Below are positions 15,429 through 23,031 of a DNA stretch of 35,422 bases, piece after piece. Origin of the DNA: Actinomycetes bacterium. Its GTDB lineage: Bacteria > Actinomycetota > Actinomycetes > Nanopelagicales > Nanopelagicaceae. The notes below the pieces were generated by a model. That model did no database searches. It was not told the origin of the DNA and saw only the letters and a program-made list of their open reading frames with translations. The stretch's first letter is position 1; every line of letters starts with the position of its first letter. Position numbers and translations under genes: made by a program. The stretch lies in assembly GCA_025360085.1 (NCBI GenBank), contig JANYCW010000036.1, positions 1 to 35,422 of the forward strand. Direction: 5' to 3'.

Positions 15429-15450
15429 GGACCCGTGTTCGATGCCCGGC
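15429..15450 (+). other. Degenerate copy of the tmRNA T-arm (att-like remnant)
   Basis: The segment from GGACCCGTGTTCGATG to CCCGGC matches the T-arm end of tmRNA (15291-15312) at 20 of 22 positions and lies 138 bp downstream of it. Duplicated tRNA or tmRNA 3' ends are the classical scar of site-specific integration. The copy cannot form a tRNA-like acceptor, so it is not a second RNA gene. Confidence 0.6.
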
Positions 15451-15666
15451 CTCGGCGCCCACGACGAACGTGCGGTGGGTGACGAGCATCATGACGACGA
15501 TGAGCGTGCGGACGATGATGACGACGATGAGCAGGTGAAGGAGTTGGTAGTAGTAGGAAGTAGATCTGGGCTCTACTTGACCAGTGGTTGATTTATTAGC
15601 CCAATCTCTATTTATTTCATCCACCCGGGGCTATGTGACTTTTTCGACGACGTCCAGACTCTAGGG

Positions 15667-15754
15667 TCGTTTGGAAATTTCTTGATTATTCCCGCAATTA
15701 GTCGGTTGGACATGTTATTCGGTGCGGTTGGACACCTAAGGAGTCGGTTGGACA
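15667..15754. repeat. GTCGGTTGGACA-type motif cluster upstream of the ATPase gene
   Basis: GGTTGGACA begins at 15704, 15726 and 15746 (spacings 22 and 20 bp, about two helical turns), and a diverged copy GTCGTTTGGAAA begins at 15667. The core GGTTGGA is also the core of the terminal inverted repeats, and the 22-bp spacing recurs there. This suggests all are sites for the same DNA-binding protein. Confidence 0.7.
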
Positions 15755-15762
15755 CGACTTAC

Positions 15763-15853
15763 TTGACATTACTGTCATAGATGATACTGTCAATGATGAC
15801 AGTATCATTCGTAAAAGTTACTGTCATAGATGTTACTGTCATCATTGACAGTC
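15763..15853 (+). promoter_or_regulatory. Duplicated three-part operator overlapping a promoter
   Basis: The array TACTGTCA-N7-TACTGTCA-N4-TGACAGTA occupies 15770-15804 and recurs with one final-base change at 15819-15853, exactly 49 bp apart. TTGACA at 15763-15768 with TACTGT 16 nt downstream (15785-15790) would be a promoter whose -10 lies inside the first array. A second TTGACA (15845-15850) is part of the last array. The layout is that of an operator for tight, probably cooperative repression of the ATPase gene. Confidence 0.7.
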
Positions 15854-15876
15854 TTTTATAGACTGGAGTAATTATT

Positions 15877-17301
15877 ATGTCTGGGTTTGTAGGGCGCAAG
15901 GACAAGCTCGCTTATTTGGAAAAGAACTTGAGACAAATCGGTTCAGACACCGGAGACAAACCAGGGCGCGCTTTGCTTATGCGAGGACGCCGACGAGTGG
16001 GAAAATCACGCCTAGTAGAAGAGTTTCTGGAAGTTTCAGGCGCGCCAGGCGTCTTTTTTGCCGCCTCGAAGCAGACTCAAGAAGAAGAGTTGAGACTCTT
16101 CTCGGAAGCTGTACTGGAGTCAAACCTGCCAGGGAAAGGTGCATTTAATGGCGTGAACTTTACCAATTGGCCCGCAGCGCTTCGGATGCTGGTTTCAATC
16201 CTGCCAGAAAACGGACCCTCTGTCGTTGTCATTGACGAGCTTCCATATTTGATTCAGACGGATGAGGCTTTTGAGGGAACTTTACAGAAAATCTTTGATC
16301 GGGAAATGTCTCACAAGAGGGTGTTATTCATTGGAATTGGCTCAGACCTAGGAATGATGGAGGCGCTCAATGAATACGGTCGCCCATTTCATCAAAGAGC
16401 TACAGAGATGGTGATACCCCCGTTGAGCCCTGCGGAGGTAGCTGACATGTTGCAATTGAATTCAAAGGATGCCTTAGATGCCTATTTAGTTACAGGTGGC
16501 TTGCCGTTAATTTGTAGGGAGTGGCAGCCGGGAGCCACTCTCGTAGATTTCTTATCAGAATCCTTTGCTACATCAACATCAGCCTTGGTAGTAAGTGGGG
16601 AAAGATCCTTGGCGGCAGAGTTTCCTCCGGACGCACAACCTAGAGAAATACTAAGCGCTATCGGCTCGGGTGAGCGAACTTTTACAAAGATTGGTCTGGC
16701 AGCAGGTGGAATACAGCAAAAGTCGCTGCAACGTGGATTGGAAACACTTGTCGCCAAGAGAATACTTGCAGTAGATCTACCGCTATCTACAAAAATCTCA
16801 GGTGAATCCCGGTACTACATCACCGATCCATACTTACGCTTTTGGTTGAGTTTTATTGGCTCGCATCTGCCCGAGATTGAACGAGGTCGTGGCGATCGAG
16901 TCCTTCAGCGAGTACAAATATCTTGGACAAGCTGGAGGGGGAAAGCAGCCGAACCGATTATTCGTGAATCTATAGAACGGATCCCAAATCCAACTGTTGA
17001 AGGCGCAAGTCCGGTGGTCGGTGGTTATTGGACTCGGAGCAATAATCCAGAGATCGACTTAGTTGTGGCCGATCGAGCACCAGTCGCTAGGACAATTTTT
17101 GAAGTGGGCTCTATTAAGTGGAGAGACTCAGCTGAGTTTTCTGCTTCTGATCTAGCTGAATTAGAGACTCATAGGAGTCAATTGCCGGGTGCGACCCATA
17201 CCACGCCTCTTCTAATGGTTTCGAGGACTGGGTTTGGGGTAGTCGCCACTAGAGATCAACGGTTTTTAGGACCTGACGATCTGGTCAATGCTTGGCGCTA
17301 A
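15877..17301 (+). CDS. AAA-family ATPase with DUF234-like C-terminal domain
   Basis: A 474-residue protein. The N-terminal FVGRKDKLAYLE motif leads into a P-loop ATPase of the archaeal-type/DUF234 class, with Walker A GRRRVGKS (37-44) and Walker B VVVIDE (116-121). A winged-helix-like region is at about 240-300. The C-terminal segment has NPEIDLVVADR and FEVGSIKWRD, which corresponds to the PD-(D/E)xK-like DUF234 fold. Its GSIKW replaces the GEVKW of typical members, so nuclease activity is uncertain. Function of the family is unsettled; proposed roles include mobile-element maintenance and defence. TGGAG lies 8 nt before the ATG. It stands alone between inverted repeats with its own operator array and a terminator downstream. 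Confidence 0.85.
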   Translation: MSGFVGRKDKLAYLEKNLRQIGSDTGDKPGRALLMRGRRRVGKSRLVEEFLEVSGAPGVFFAASKQTQEEELRLFSEAVLESNLPGKGAFNGVNFTNWPAALRMLVSILPENGPSVVVIDELPYLIQTDEAFEGTLQKIFDREMSHKRVLFIGIGSDLGMMEALNEYGRPFHQRATEMVIPPLSPAEVADMLQLNSKDALDAYLVTGGLPLICREWQPGATLVDFLSESFATSTSALVVSGERSLAAEFPPDAQPREILSAIGSGERTFTKIGLAAGGIQQKSLQRGLETLVAKRILAVDLPLSTKISGESRYYITDPYLRFWLSFIGSHLPEIERGRGDRVLQRVQISWTSWRGKAAEPIIRESIERIPNPTVEGASPVVGGYWTRSNNPEIDLVVADRAPVARTIFEVGSIKWRDSAEFSASDLAELETHRSQLPGATHTTPLLMVSRTGFGVVATRDQRFLGPDDLVNAWR

Positions 17302-17313
17302 GGAGTATTTTTA

Positions 17314-17344
17314 GGGTTGGAACTTTTTCCATTTTAGGTTGGAA
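17314..17344. repeat. Right inverted repeat of the ATPase unit
   Basis: GGGTTGGAA (17314-17322) and AGGTTGGAA (17336-17344) are 22 bp apart. The reverse complement matches 15377-15407 at 27 of 31 positions. It begins 13 nt after the ATPase stop codon. Confidence 0.85.
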
Positions 17345-17418
17345 CACTGCCACTTTTGTTGGCCTTCTGGTAGGTCAGAGCAATGGTTAGCAAGCCACTT
17401 GTCATTGGGTACAAGTAA

Positions 17419-17459
17419 AACGACCGGCCCATGTCTACTTGGGTCGGTCGTTCTTTTTC
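17419..17459 (+). terminator. Rho-independent terminator between convergent genes
   Basis: A 13-bp stem, AACGACCGGCCCA (17419-17431) with TGGGTCGGTCGTT (17440-17452), has one G-T pair, an 8-nt loop, and TTCTTTTT after it. A shorter T4 flank on the other strand may let it also stop the RDD gene transcript. Confidence 0.9.
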
Positions 17460-17468
17460 TCGGTTGAG

Positions 17469-17526
17469 TTACTTATTGCACCTCTTACTTATTGCACCTC
17501 TTACTTATTGCACCTCTTACTTATTG
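17469..17526. repeat. Tandem repeat, 16-bp unit, 3.6 copies, reaching into the RDD gene
   Basis: TTACTTATTGCACCTC starts at 17469, 17485 and 17501. The partial fourth copy (17517-17526) forms the last codons and stop of the RDD gene on the minus strand. Each unit therefore carries a copy of the gene's terminal AATAAGTAA, as if the array grew by slippage from the gene end. Confidence 0.95.
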
Positions 17527-18092
17527 AGCCACCCATCAATCTCGTCTACTTTTAACTTCTTGATTATTGTCTTATCGCTGTATTGAATAACCTGCGAACC
17601 AACCATGAGATCGTGAAGCGTTCTTTGGCGGCTGGTGAAAATAAACGAGGCATCAACAATGTAATTGGCCATAAATACAATGCTGCCAAGAAGCCAATTG
17701 AGCAACCCCTTAATGAGAACTTCGCGTACCACCATCTTTTTCCATCCGAATAATTGACCCGTCTTGGCATCCACAACAACTTGACCCATTAAATAGTGAC
17801 CGGGCGTGGTACCTTTTTCGGCAAGAGTTGTAAACCAGATGATCCAGATAATACCTAAGCCAAATCCAAACACTGCGGCATCGATTAAAAAAGCGATCAA
17901 ACGGGATTGGGGAGTAGCGAGCACGCCAAGAGTTTTTATATCAGAACTGCTTGAATTATTTTGATGTGAAAACCCTGCCGAACCCTGGTGATGTGAGGAC
18001 CCTGCGGAGGTAAATGCCGGCTCTGACTGTGAGAATCCAGAACTTGGCGTTGTTTTTGGGACGTCGTACTCGCGGATTATTTTTCTATTCAT
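17517..18092 (-). CDS. RDD family membrane protein
   Basis: A 191-residue protein. An N-terminal Ser/Gly/His-rich disordered segment (about residues 1-50) precedes an RDD domain. RLIAFLIDAAVFG opens TM1 and carries the family's R...D pair, TTPGHYLMGQVVVD follows TM1, and RQRTLHDLMVGSQVI closes the domain. There are two or three TM helices. Function in this family is mostly undefined; some members are proposed transporters. The RDD family is often found near membrane or stress genes without fixed context. Its stop codon lies within a 16-bp tandem repeat. The start has only a weak GGGA upstream. Confidence 0.88.
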   Translation of the reverse strand: MNRKIIREYDVPKTTPSSGFSQSEPAFTSAGSSHHQGSAGFSHQNNSSSSDIKTLGVLATPQSRLIAFLIDAAVFGFGLGIIWIIWFTTLAEKGTTPGHYLMGQVVVDAKTGQLFGWKKMVVREVLIKGLLNWLLGSIVFMANYIVDASFIFTSRQRTLHDLMVGSQVIQYSDKTIIKKLKVDEIDGWLNK

Positions 18093-18190
18093 TCCCGCAG
18101 ATTAGTTAATAGATCATGCGTGATTCGAGAGTATTTCAAATTGTGGATAACTACGTCAATCGGTTGGAGCGCAGAGGTTGTGGCAGAAAT

Positions 18191-18637
18191 TTAATCCTGG
18201 CCTTCAGGGCCATTCCCATCTTTTCCACCAGAGCGTCCAGTTTGACGCCATTTCAAGATTGGCCCATGACGCGAAGTCGATTCACCCTGACCAAGCCCGC
18301 TATTTATTGATTTATTGTTTGAATTTTTCATAAATCCGAATCTTGTAAGCAACGGTGTAATGATTCGTACATGAGGCATGTATTCGCGTCGAAACGCGAT
18401 GTATCCCATAATCAGTCCATAGAGCCCAATGAGATGCACACCGAAAGCAGCATCCGGGTTAATGAAAAACATCATCCCGACCCATAACGATATTGCCACA
18501 AAAAAGCCATGAATAACTCTACGAATGAGAGTGAGCGGAAAGGAACTGGATTTAAACTTCGTCAAGCCAATTGCAATTGGTCCGCTAAGAAAGGCAGTCA
18601 GAAGCAGGATAGAGACGAGAAGTGCCAAACTCTCCAT
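18191..18637 (-). CDS. Membrane protein of unknown function
   Basis: A 148-residue protein with three predicted TM helices (about residues 5-25, 38-58 and 66-84) and a polar, Gly/Ser/Lys-rich cytoplasmic tail after about residue 90. No family is recognised. Its ATG shares one base with the stop of the GNAT gene upstream (TAATG), so it is translationally coupled to that acetyltransferase and probably expressed with it. Confidence 0.65.
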   Translation of the reverse strand: MESLALLVSILLLTAFLSGPIAIGLTKFKSSSFPLTLIRRVIHGFFVAISLWVGMMFFINPDAAFGVHLIGLYGLIMGYIAFRREYMPHVRIITPLLTRFGFMKNSNNKSINSGLGQGESTSRHGPILKWRQTGRSGGKDGNGPEGQD

Positions 18638-19209
18638 TACAACCCTTTCCAGTCGTCTTTAATAACTGAGAACAACGCCATGTCAACGTGGTGACCATCG
18701 TACCTACGAGATTTTTTTCGCAAGATGCCATCAAGAGTGTAGCCTGCCGATTCCAGCAATTTCTTAGAGGCAACATTGTCAACGTCAACGAGTGCTTCTA
18801 TTCGTTCAAAGCCCATAGTTTCAAAACCAAAGTTGGTGAGTACTCGAGCTGCGGTTTTGCCGACACCTTTGCCTCGCATGCCCGCGCTAATCCAGTAGCC
18901 GATTTCTGCGACAAGATCTGGCAGATCCATGCTGTGGAATGAGATGACGCCGGCGAATTTAACGTCGTCCCCGTTGCCGTAATCAATAGCAAAGGGAATC
19001 TCAGTTTTTGCCGCAAGAGACGTGGGAATCTTTTGCTTAACAAAGAACTCTGCATGCTCAATCGTGTAATTTTGTGGAATTCTCGTGAAACGTGGAATTA
19101 CCGGATCTTGGCAACTTTTATAAATTTCCGGGATATCACTCTCAATGACTGGACGCAGAGTAAGTAAGCCAAAAGAAAGGGTTGGAATCCGCGGTGGCCA
19201 CCAAATCAT
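18637..19209 (-). CDS. GNAT family N-acetyltransferase (RimJ/RimL-like)
   Basis: A 190-residue protein of the GNAT fold, transferring acetyl from acetyl-CoA to an amine. LLTLRPVIESDIPEIYKSC is the N-terminal strand and helix. VAEIGYWISAGMRGKGVGKTAAR contains the acetyl-CoA loop (R-G-K-G-V-G-K). IEALVDVDNVASKKLLESAGY is motif B of the RimJ/RimL subgroup, whose members often acetylate ribosomal proteins or small molecules. The substrate cannot be told from sequence. It lies 15 nt after the HNH gene and overlaps the next membrane gene by one base, so the three may form an operon. Confidence 0.92.
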   Translation of the reverse strand: MIWWPPRIPTLSFGLLTLRPVIESDIPEIYKSCQDPVIPRFTRIPQNYTIEHAEFFVKQKIPTSLAAKTEIPFAIDYGNGDDVKFAGVISFHSMDLPDLVAEIGYWISAGMRGKGVGKTAARVLTNFGFETMGFERIEALVDVDNVASKKLLESAGYTLDGILRKKSRRYDGHHVDMALFSVIKDDWKGL

Positions 19210-19224
19210 TGCGAGAGTATGTCA

Positions 19225-20724
19225 TTAAACGCTTTCATTAATGGGCCGAGCCGGGACAAAATAGTTTTTCCCATTAGGAGAAGTCCATTCGCACGAACCA
19301 TCAGCGTTACTTATCAACGCCCAACGACCATGGGTTTTCAATCGGTGATGCCTTCGACAGAGTAAGCCAAGGTTTTCAACATTTGTCTCTCCGCCAGTCT
19401 CCCAACTTTGAGCATGATCAAGGTCGCTTCTTGATGCAGGTTGTCGACAACCCGGGAATCGACAGGTTCGATCTCGAGCAAGTAAGAAGTCAACGAGAGC
19501 TTGAGGCGGTTCATACTTTTCGCGGCCGTAATCTAAAAGATTTCCAGTTTTCGGATCGGTGATAAATCTCTTCCATGTTGCATCCGAAGCTAATTCGCGA
19601 GCAACCGATGCTGGAATTGCGCCATAGCCTGAGAGCTGTCCGGGGTTTTCTGCTAAACCAAGCAGAGTTGGTAAATCAATAGTGACATTTACTGTCACTG
19701 GGCGGCGATGTGACCTAACGTGATCAGCGTTGCTAGCAAGGGCTTGCGAGAGAATTGCAGTGAGTGCATCTGCCCGCTTATTATCGCTTGAAAGCAGCGA
19801 CCAAGTGCTCGTTGCCTCATGAGCAATATTGCCAGAATTGAAAGCATTAGAGGCGAAGTTTTTTCGTTTAGCCTCATCATTCTCATTCATCTTTAAGATA
19901 TAGGCCTCAATCGACTTCATGACCATCTGCGCATCAGGGGCTGGCAAGATTGCAACGACTGTGGCCATTCCATCGGCCTCGTTATAGCAACTAACCCGCC
20001 GGGTTTGATGGGCACGATCGACTACTTCTTCGAATTCGGCAGGAGCAAACTGTGCAATCGTTGTGCGAACCTTATTGGCAACTTGAGCTGGTGTATGGAA
20101 TTCGGCGTGCGCAAGAGCGCTCGTCTCAATCTGGTAGATCGCAAACTCACTGATTCCATCACGGATTGCGGCCGCCGTTTCTTTTGCGATTACCGTTGCA
20201 TGCGATGATGAAATCTCCCCCATTGCAAGGGCTGAACAGGTATTAGGAAGATGATTAATTAAAGTTCGAGCCACATCGATGCGCATTTGAGCGGTATTAC
20301 CCGATAAACGTAATGCAGCAGCGACCTCCTCACGCTCGGCATCGCCAATACCCTCCCACATTTTGTCGGAGGAGGATGCCTCTGAGCCCGCAACTGCGAC
20401 AATCGCCCTTTGCATCACCGCCTGCAACCATGCACTTTGGCGCTCCAGAGCACTTAAATAATCGATACGTCCGCTCTGATTCAACTCATTGGGATCAATG
20501 GCTACCAGGCCGGTAAGTGTGTGAATGCCTGGATATGCAGCAAGTAAGGCAATTACACGGGCATTGAGATCAGTATCGGTATCTAGAGCTGCCACATAAT
20601 CATCTCGTGCGGGCGCATTTCGTGCAGAATCCTTGAGTGCAGAATCCTTGGTGAGCGAATCGCAACCCGCTACTCGTATCGCTGCACTCGTCATAAGTAG
20701 GACTCTCGATGAAGCCACTGACAT
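19225..20724 (-). CDS. DUF222/13E12-type HNH endonuclease-like protein
   Basis: A 499-residue member of the DUF222-HNH family (13E12 repeat family), which is abundant in actinobacteria and often multicopy. DUF222 is a helical region (about residues 75-370). The C-terminal HNH domain has CRFPGC, then SDLDHAQSWETGG, NVENLGLLCRRHHRLKTH and GRW, so the metal-binding His and Cys pairs are intact. The family is thought to be mobile or selfish DNA, but its role is unproven. A 15-nt direct repeat (20622-20651) doubles KDSA near the N-terminus. Alternative starts ATG 20724 and ATG 20694 both lack an SD. Confidence 0.92.
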   Translation of the reverse strand: MSVASSRVLLMTSAAIRVAGCDSLTKDSALKDSARNAPARDDYVAALDTDTDLNARVIALLAAYPGIHTLTGLVAIDPNELNQSGRIDYLSALERQSAWLQAVMQRAIVAVAGSEASSSDKMWEGIGDAEREEVAAALRLSGNTAQMRIDVARTLINHLPNTCSALAMGEISSSHATVIAKETAAAIRDGISEFAIYQIETSALAHAEFHTPAQVANKVRTTIAQFAPAEFEEVVDRAHQTRRVSCYNEADGMATVVAILPAPDAQMVMKSIEAYILKMNENDEAKRKNFASNAFNSGNIAHEATSTWSLLSSDNKRADALTAILSQALASNADHVRSHRRPVTVNVTIDLPTLLGLAENPGQLSGYGAIPASVARELASDATWKRFITDPKTGNLLDYGREKYEPPQALVDFLLARDRTCRFPGCRQPASRSDLDHAQSWETGGETNVENLGLLCRRHHRLKTHGRWALISNADGSCEWTSPNGKNYFVPARPINESV

Positions 20725-20941
20725 TTCAGTTGGGTTATCCCCAATTTAATATCTGAACAGATCGAAGATTCTCTAATTAGCTTGCGCAGTCGCACGTCAA
20801 AATGAATCAGGGTGCCGCCTGCCAACTCGAATCAGGTAGTTCTACCTGTGAGCATTTACCTTTGTAGGAAATTACCTATGGCGGTTTCACTTCTAGAGCT
20901 TTACAAATTAACCGCCATCGCGCAATCCAAATCCACTGCTT

Positions 20942-21553
20942 TTAAGATTGTTTGCGGCTGTAAAAATGCATTCCGATTGAGTTAATTAACAGCCATACTA
21001 GGATTGGGAAGGCCGCTCCTCCAGGTGCTCCAGTAACTGTAGCAACCACAGCCAACAAAACAATTAATGTGGCCAAAAGAGCCATCCACTTCGGAAACTT
21101 TCCTTTCCATCCAAGGATTGCAATTGCACCTGCGAAAACTGCAAGACCAATTAGAAAGGCACCAAGAATATTTGGAGCTAACATTCCCATAGTTCGAACC
21201 GTTAGGTCAGGGAAGGTACCCGCTCCGTATGCGGCGGCAATTACAAACCCATAAGAAAGAATGAATCCAATTGCAGCAATCTGTCCACTCGATTTAGCTA
21301 TCTTAGCCGTGAACTTAGAGTGTTTTGAAATGATTGCAGAAAGCCACTCCACATGTGCAAGCAAAAGAATTACGCTCAGAAGTCCTAATCCAGCGAATCT
21401 TTGTATCGATTGGTGGTCAGTTAAAATTTTATCAATATAAGTCGCATCAGACGATGTTTCATCACCGGTAGCACCAGCCGATAACATAAATAGTGGCATC
21501 GTCAATATTGAAAAAAGTATCCCGGAGTAAACCCCAGTTTTATTTGAATTCAT
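20942..21553 (-). CDS. Multi-TM protein of unknown function
   Basis: A 203-residue integral membrane protein with about five TM helices. The first (about residues 8-28) is followed by a polar loop with Asp/Ser/Thr, and the next helices are at about 53-73, 90-112, 128-150 and 157-190. No named family is recognised; it resembles DUF4386-like proteins only in general layout. The start is firm: AGGAG precedes the ATG by 5 nt. It stands alone, with 217 nt before the HNH gene and 160 nt after the pirin gene. Confidence 0.7.
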   Translation of the reverse strand: MNSNKTGVYSGILFSILTMPLFMLSAGATGDETSSDATYIDKILTDHQSIQRFAGLGLLSVILLLAHVEWLSAIISKHSKFTAKIAKSSGQIAAIGFILSYGFVIAAAYGAGTFPDLTVRTMGMLAPNILGAFLIGLAVFAGAIAILGWKGKFPKWMALLATLIVLLAVVATVTGAPGGAAFPILVWLLINSIGMHFYSRKQS

Positions 21554-21713
21554 TTTCTCTCCTTTAAACCATCAGTTTTGGGGAGGAGGTGGTCTATTAA
21601 AAATAGCACTTTAGTGTTTAGGCAAATAGTTACCGGAGAGTATTATTATTTCTCTGTTCTGATTCGCGCCTAATTTTTGCCAGTTGTGGAAATTCCTTTA
21701 GTGAAAGCTATTT

Positions 21714-22802
21714 TTAGCCCTCTTGCATTTCTGTAGGTGCACCGTGAACTTTAAGGACTTCGGATGCATCACTCTGAACATTTTGTGGGGTAGAAGTTGA
21801 GCTCTGTTTTGAGCCCTCACCACTGCGATTCAAAGGTTTTTTCGCATCATCTTTATAAATGGCTGGAACAGTACCTAGTAAGCCCTTTTGGAAATCTTCA
21901 AATGCCTGTAACACTTCGCGCTTGGTGTTCATAACAAATGGACCCATCCAAGCTACTGGTTCTTTTATCGGAGCTCCACCTAAGATAAATAACTCCATTT
22001 CAGGCGATCGGCTTTCTTGCGCATCAGCGGCGCGCACAACAATCGTGTCACCATCGCCAAAGACGGTGGACTGTCCAGTCTGCACGGGGCGATGCTCGTC
22101 CCCAACATAGCCAAGACCTGCAGCGACATAAACGAGGGCGTTGTAATCCTTGCGCCAAGGAAGACGAAGCTCGGCGCCGGCAGCCAAAGTCGCGTGAATT
22201 AAAGTAATTGGTGTCTGAGTTGTTCCCGGACCTTCACGGCCATCGACCTCTCCGGCAATTAAACGGATCAGCGCACCACCATCGTGTGATGATAGAAGCG
22301 CAACATCTTTGGCTCGAACATCTTGATATGCCGGCGCCGACCATTTCTTTGCCGCAGGTAAGTTGACCCAGAGTTGAAAACCGTGAAACAGGCCGCCGCT
22401 TATCACTAAACTTTCAGGTGGCGTTTCAATGTGCAAAATTCCAGCACCCGCGGTCATCCATTGGGTATCGCCATTTGAAATTCTTCCTCCGCCGCCATTG
22501 TTATCTTGGTGGTCAAAGATTCCATCGATTATGTAGGTCACGGTTTCAAAACCGCGATGCGGATGCCACGGCGTTCCCTTTGGCTCACCTGGTGCGTATT
22601 CGACTTCGCCCATTTGATCCATCATGATGAACGGGTCGAGTTCGGCCATATCAATACCTGCAAAAGTACGGCGAACAGGGAAGCCTTCACCTTCATAGCC
22701 CGAGGGCGCGGTCGTAACGCTCTTTATGGTTCGCGCTCGAGCGCCAGCAACCTCACTCACACGGGGCAAAACGGTGATATCGGCAACGGTTACAGCAGGC
22801 AT
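21714..22802 (-). CDS. Pirin family protein
   Basis: A 362-residue bicupin of the pirin family. The N-terminal cupin has the metal-binding set: two His in WHPHRGFETVTY and HIE in GAGILHIETP, with DHQDNNGG between them. These are the Fe-site residues of human pirin and bacterial YhhW. Some pirins degrade quercetin and others regulate transcription or central metabolism. The sequence cannot decide which. The C-terminal cupin (FVMNTKREVLQAFEDFQKG near the end) is intact. A Ser/Thr-rich tail of about 50 residues makes it longer than usual. Confidence 0.93.
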   Translation of the reverse strand: MPAVTVADITVLPRVSEVAGARARTIKSVTTAPSGYEGEGFPVRRTFAGIDMAELDPFIMMDQMGEVEYAPGEPKGTPWHPHRGFETVTYIIDGIFDHQDNNGGGGRISNGDTQWMTAGAGILHIETPPESLVISGGLFHGFQLWVNLPAAKKWSAPAYQDVRAKDVALLSSHDGGALIRLIAGEVDGREGPGTTQTPITLIHATLAAGAELRLPWRKDYNALVYVAAGLGYVGDEHRPVQTGQSTVFGDGDTIVVRAADAQESRSPEMELFILGGAPIKEPVAWMGPFVMNTKREVLQAFEDFQKGLLGTVPAIYKDDAKKPLNRSGEGSKQSSTSTPQNVQSDASEVLKVHGAPTEMQEG

Positions 22803-22911
22803 GTGGATTCCCCTTCGTTAAATCTAATATTAGTTGAACTTTCAACTATCCGCAACTGGACGTTGGCTCTTGTTGGACGCGGATAGTGAACCCCAAGGCT
22901 GTAGAAGCTGA

Positions 22912-22951
22912 CGAAATATCAGCCTAAAGAGCGAAATATCAGTCTAAAGAG
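22912..22951. repeat. Tandem repeat, 20-bp unit, two copies
   Basis: CGAAATATCAGCCTAAAGAG (22912-22931) is followed directly by a copy with one change, T for C at the twelfth base (22932-22951). It lies in the 229-nt spacer downstream of pntB and upstream of the pirin gene. Both neighbours are on the minus strand. Confidence 0.95.
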
Positions 22952-23031
22952 AGTGTGTAGGTATCTTTTCAGTCGACATGGCTGTATCTGAAATCAGCTT
23001 CTGTACCCACGCCCGCCCACGCATACGATGC

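Larger units (their letters stand above)
15377..17344. mobile_element. Inverted-repeat-bounded ATPase unit (putative mobile element)
   Basis: Two 31-bp imperfect inverted repeats (15377-15407 and 17314-17344, 27 of 31 positions matching) face each other across 1.97 kb. Each repeat is a pair of TTCCAACC blocks 22 bp apart. The only clear gene between them is the AAA/DUF234 ATPase. No transposase, integrase or target-site duplication is visible, so either it moves with help in trans, or the repeats are protein-binding sites rather than transposon ends. It lies 57 bp past the tmRNA gene, a common insertion target for integrative elements. Confidence 0.5.

Noticed and set aside
15421-15470. Second tRNA gene after tmRNA
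   Set aside because: Only a T-arm-like stretch exists; no D-arm, anticodon arm or pairing acceptor stem can be drawn.
15281-15538. 85-codon plus-strand frame over the tmRNA 3' end
   Set aside because: Its TRVRFPAPP stretch is the usual translation artefact of a T-arm. It overlaps the acceptor end of tmRNA and has no SD.
15321-17344. Prophage or classical integrative island
   Set aside because: The T-arm duplicate hints at old integration, but there is no integrase, phage or conjugation gene; only the ATPase is present.
15369-17352. Target-site duplication flanking the inverted repeats
   Set aside because: The bases outside the left repeat (GTTTATTT) and right repeat (CACTGCCA) do not match, at least without shifting the ends.
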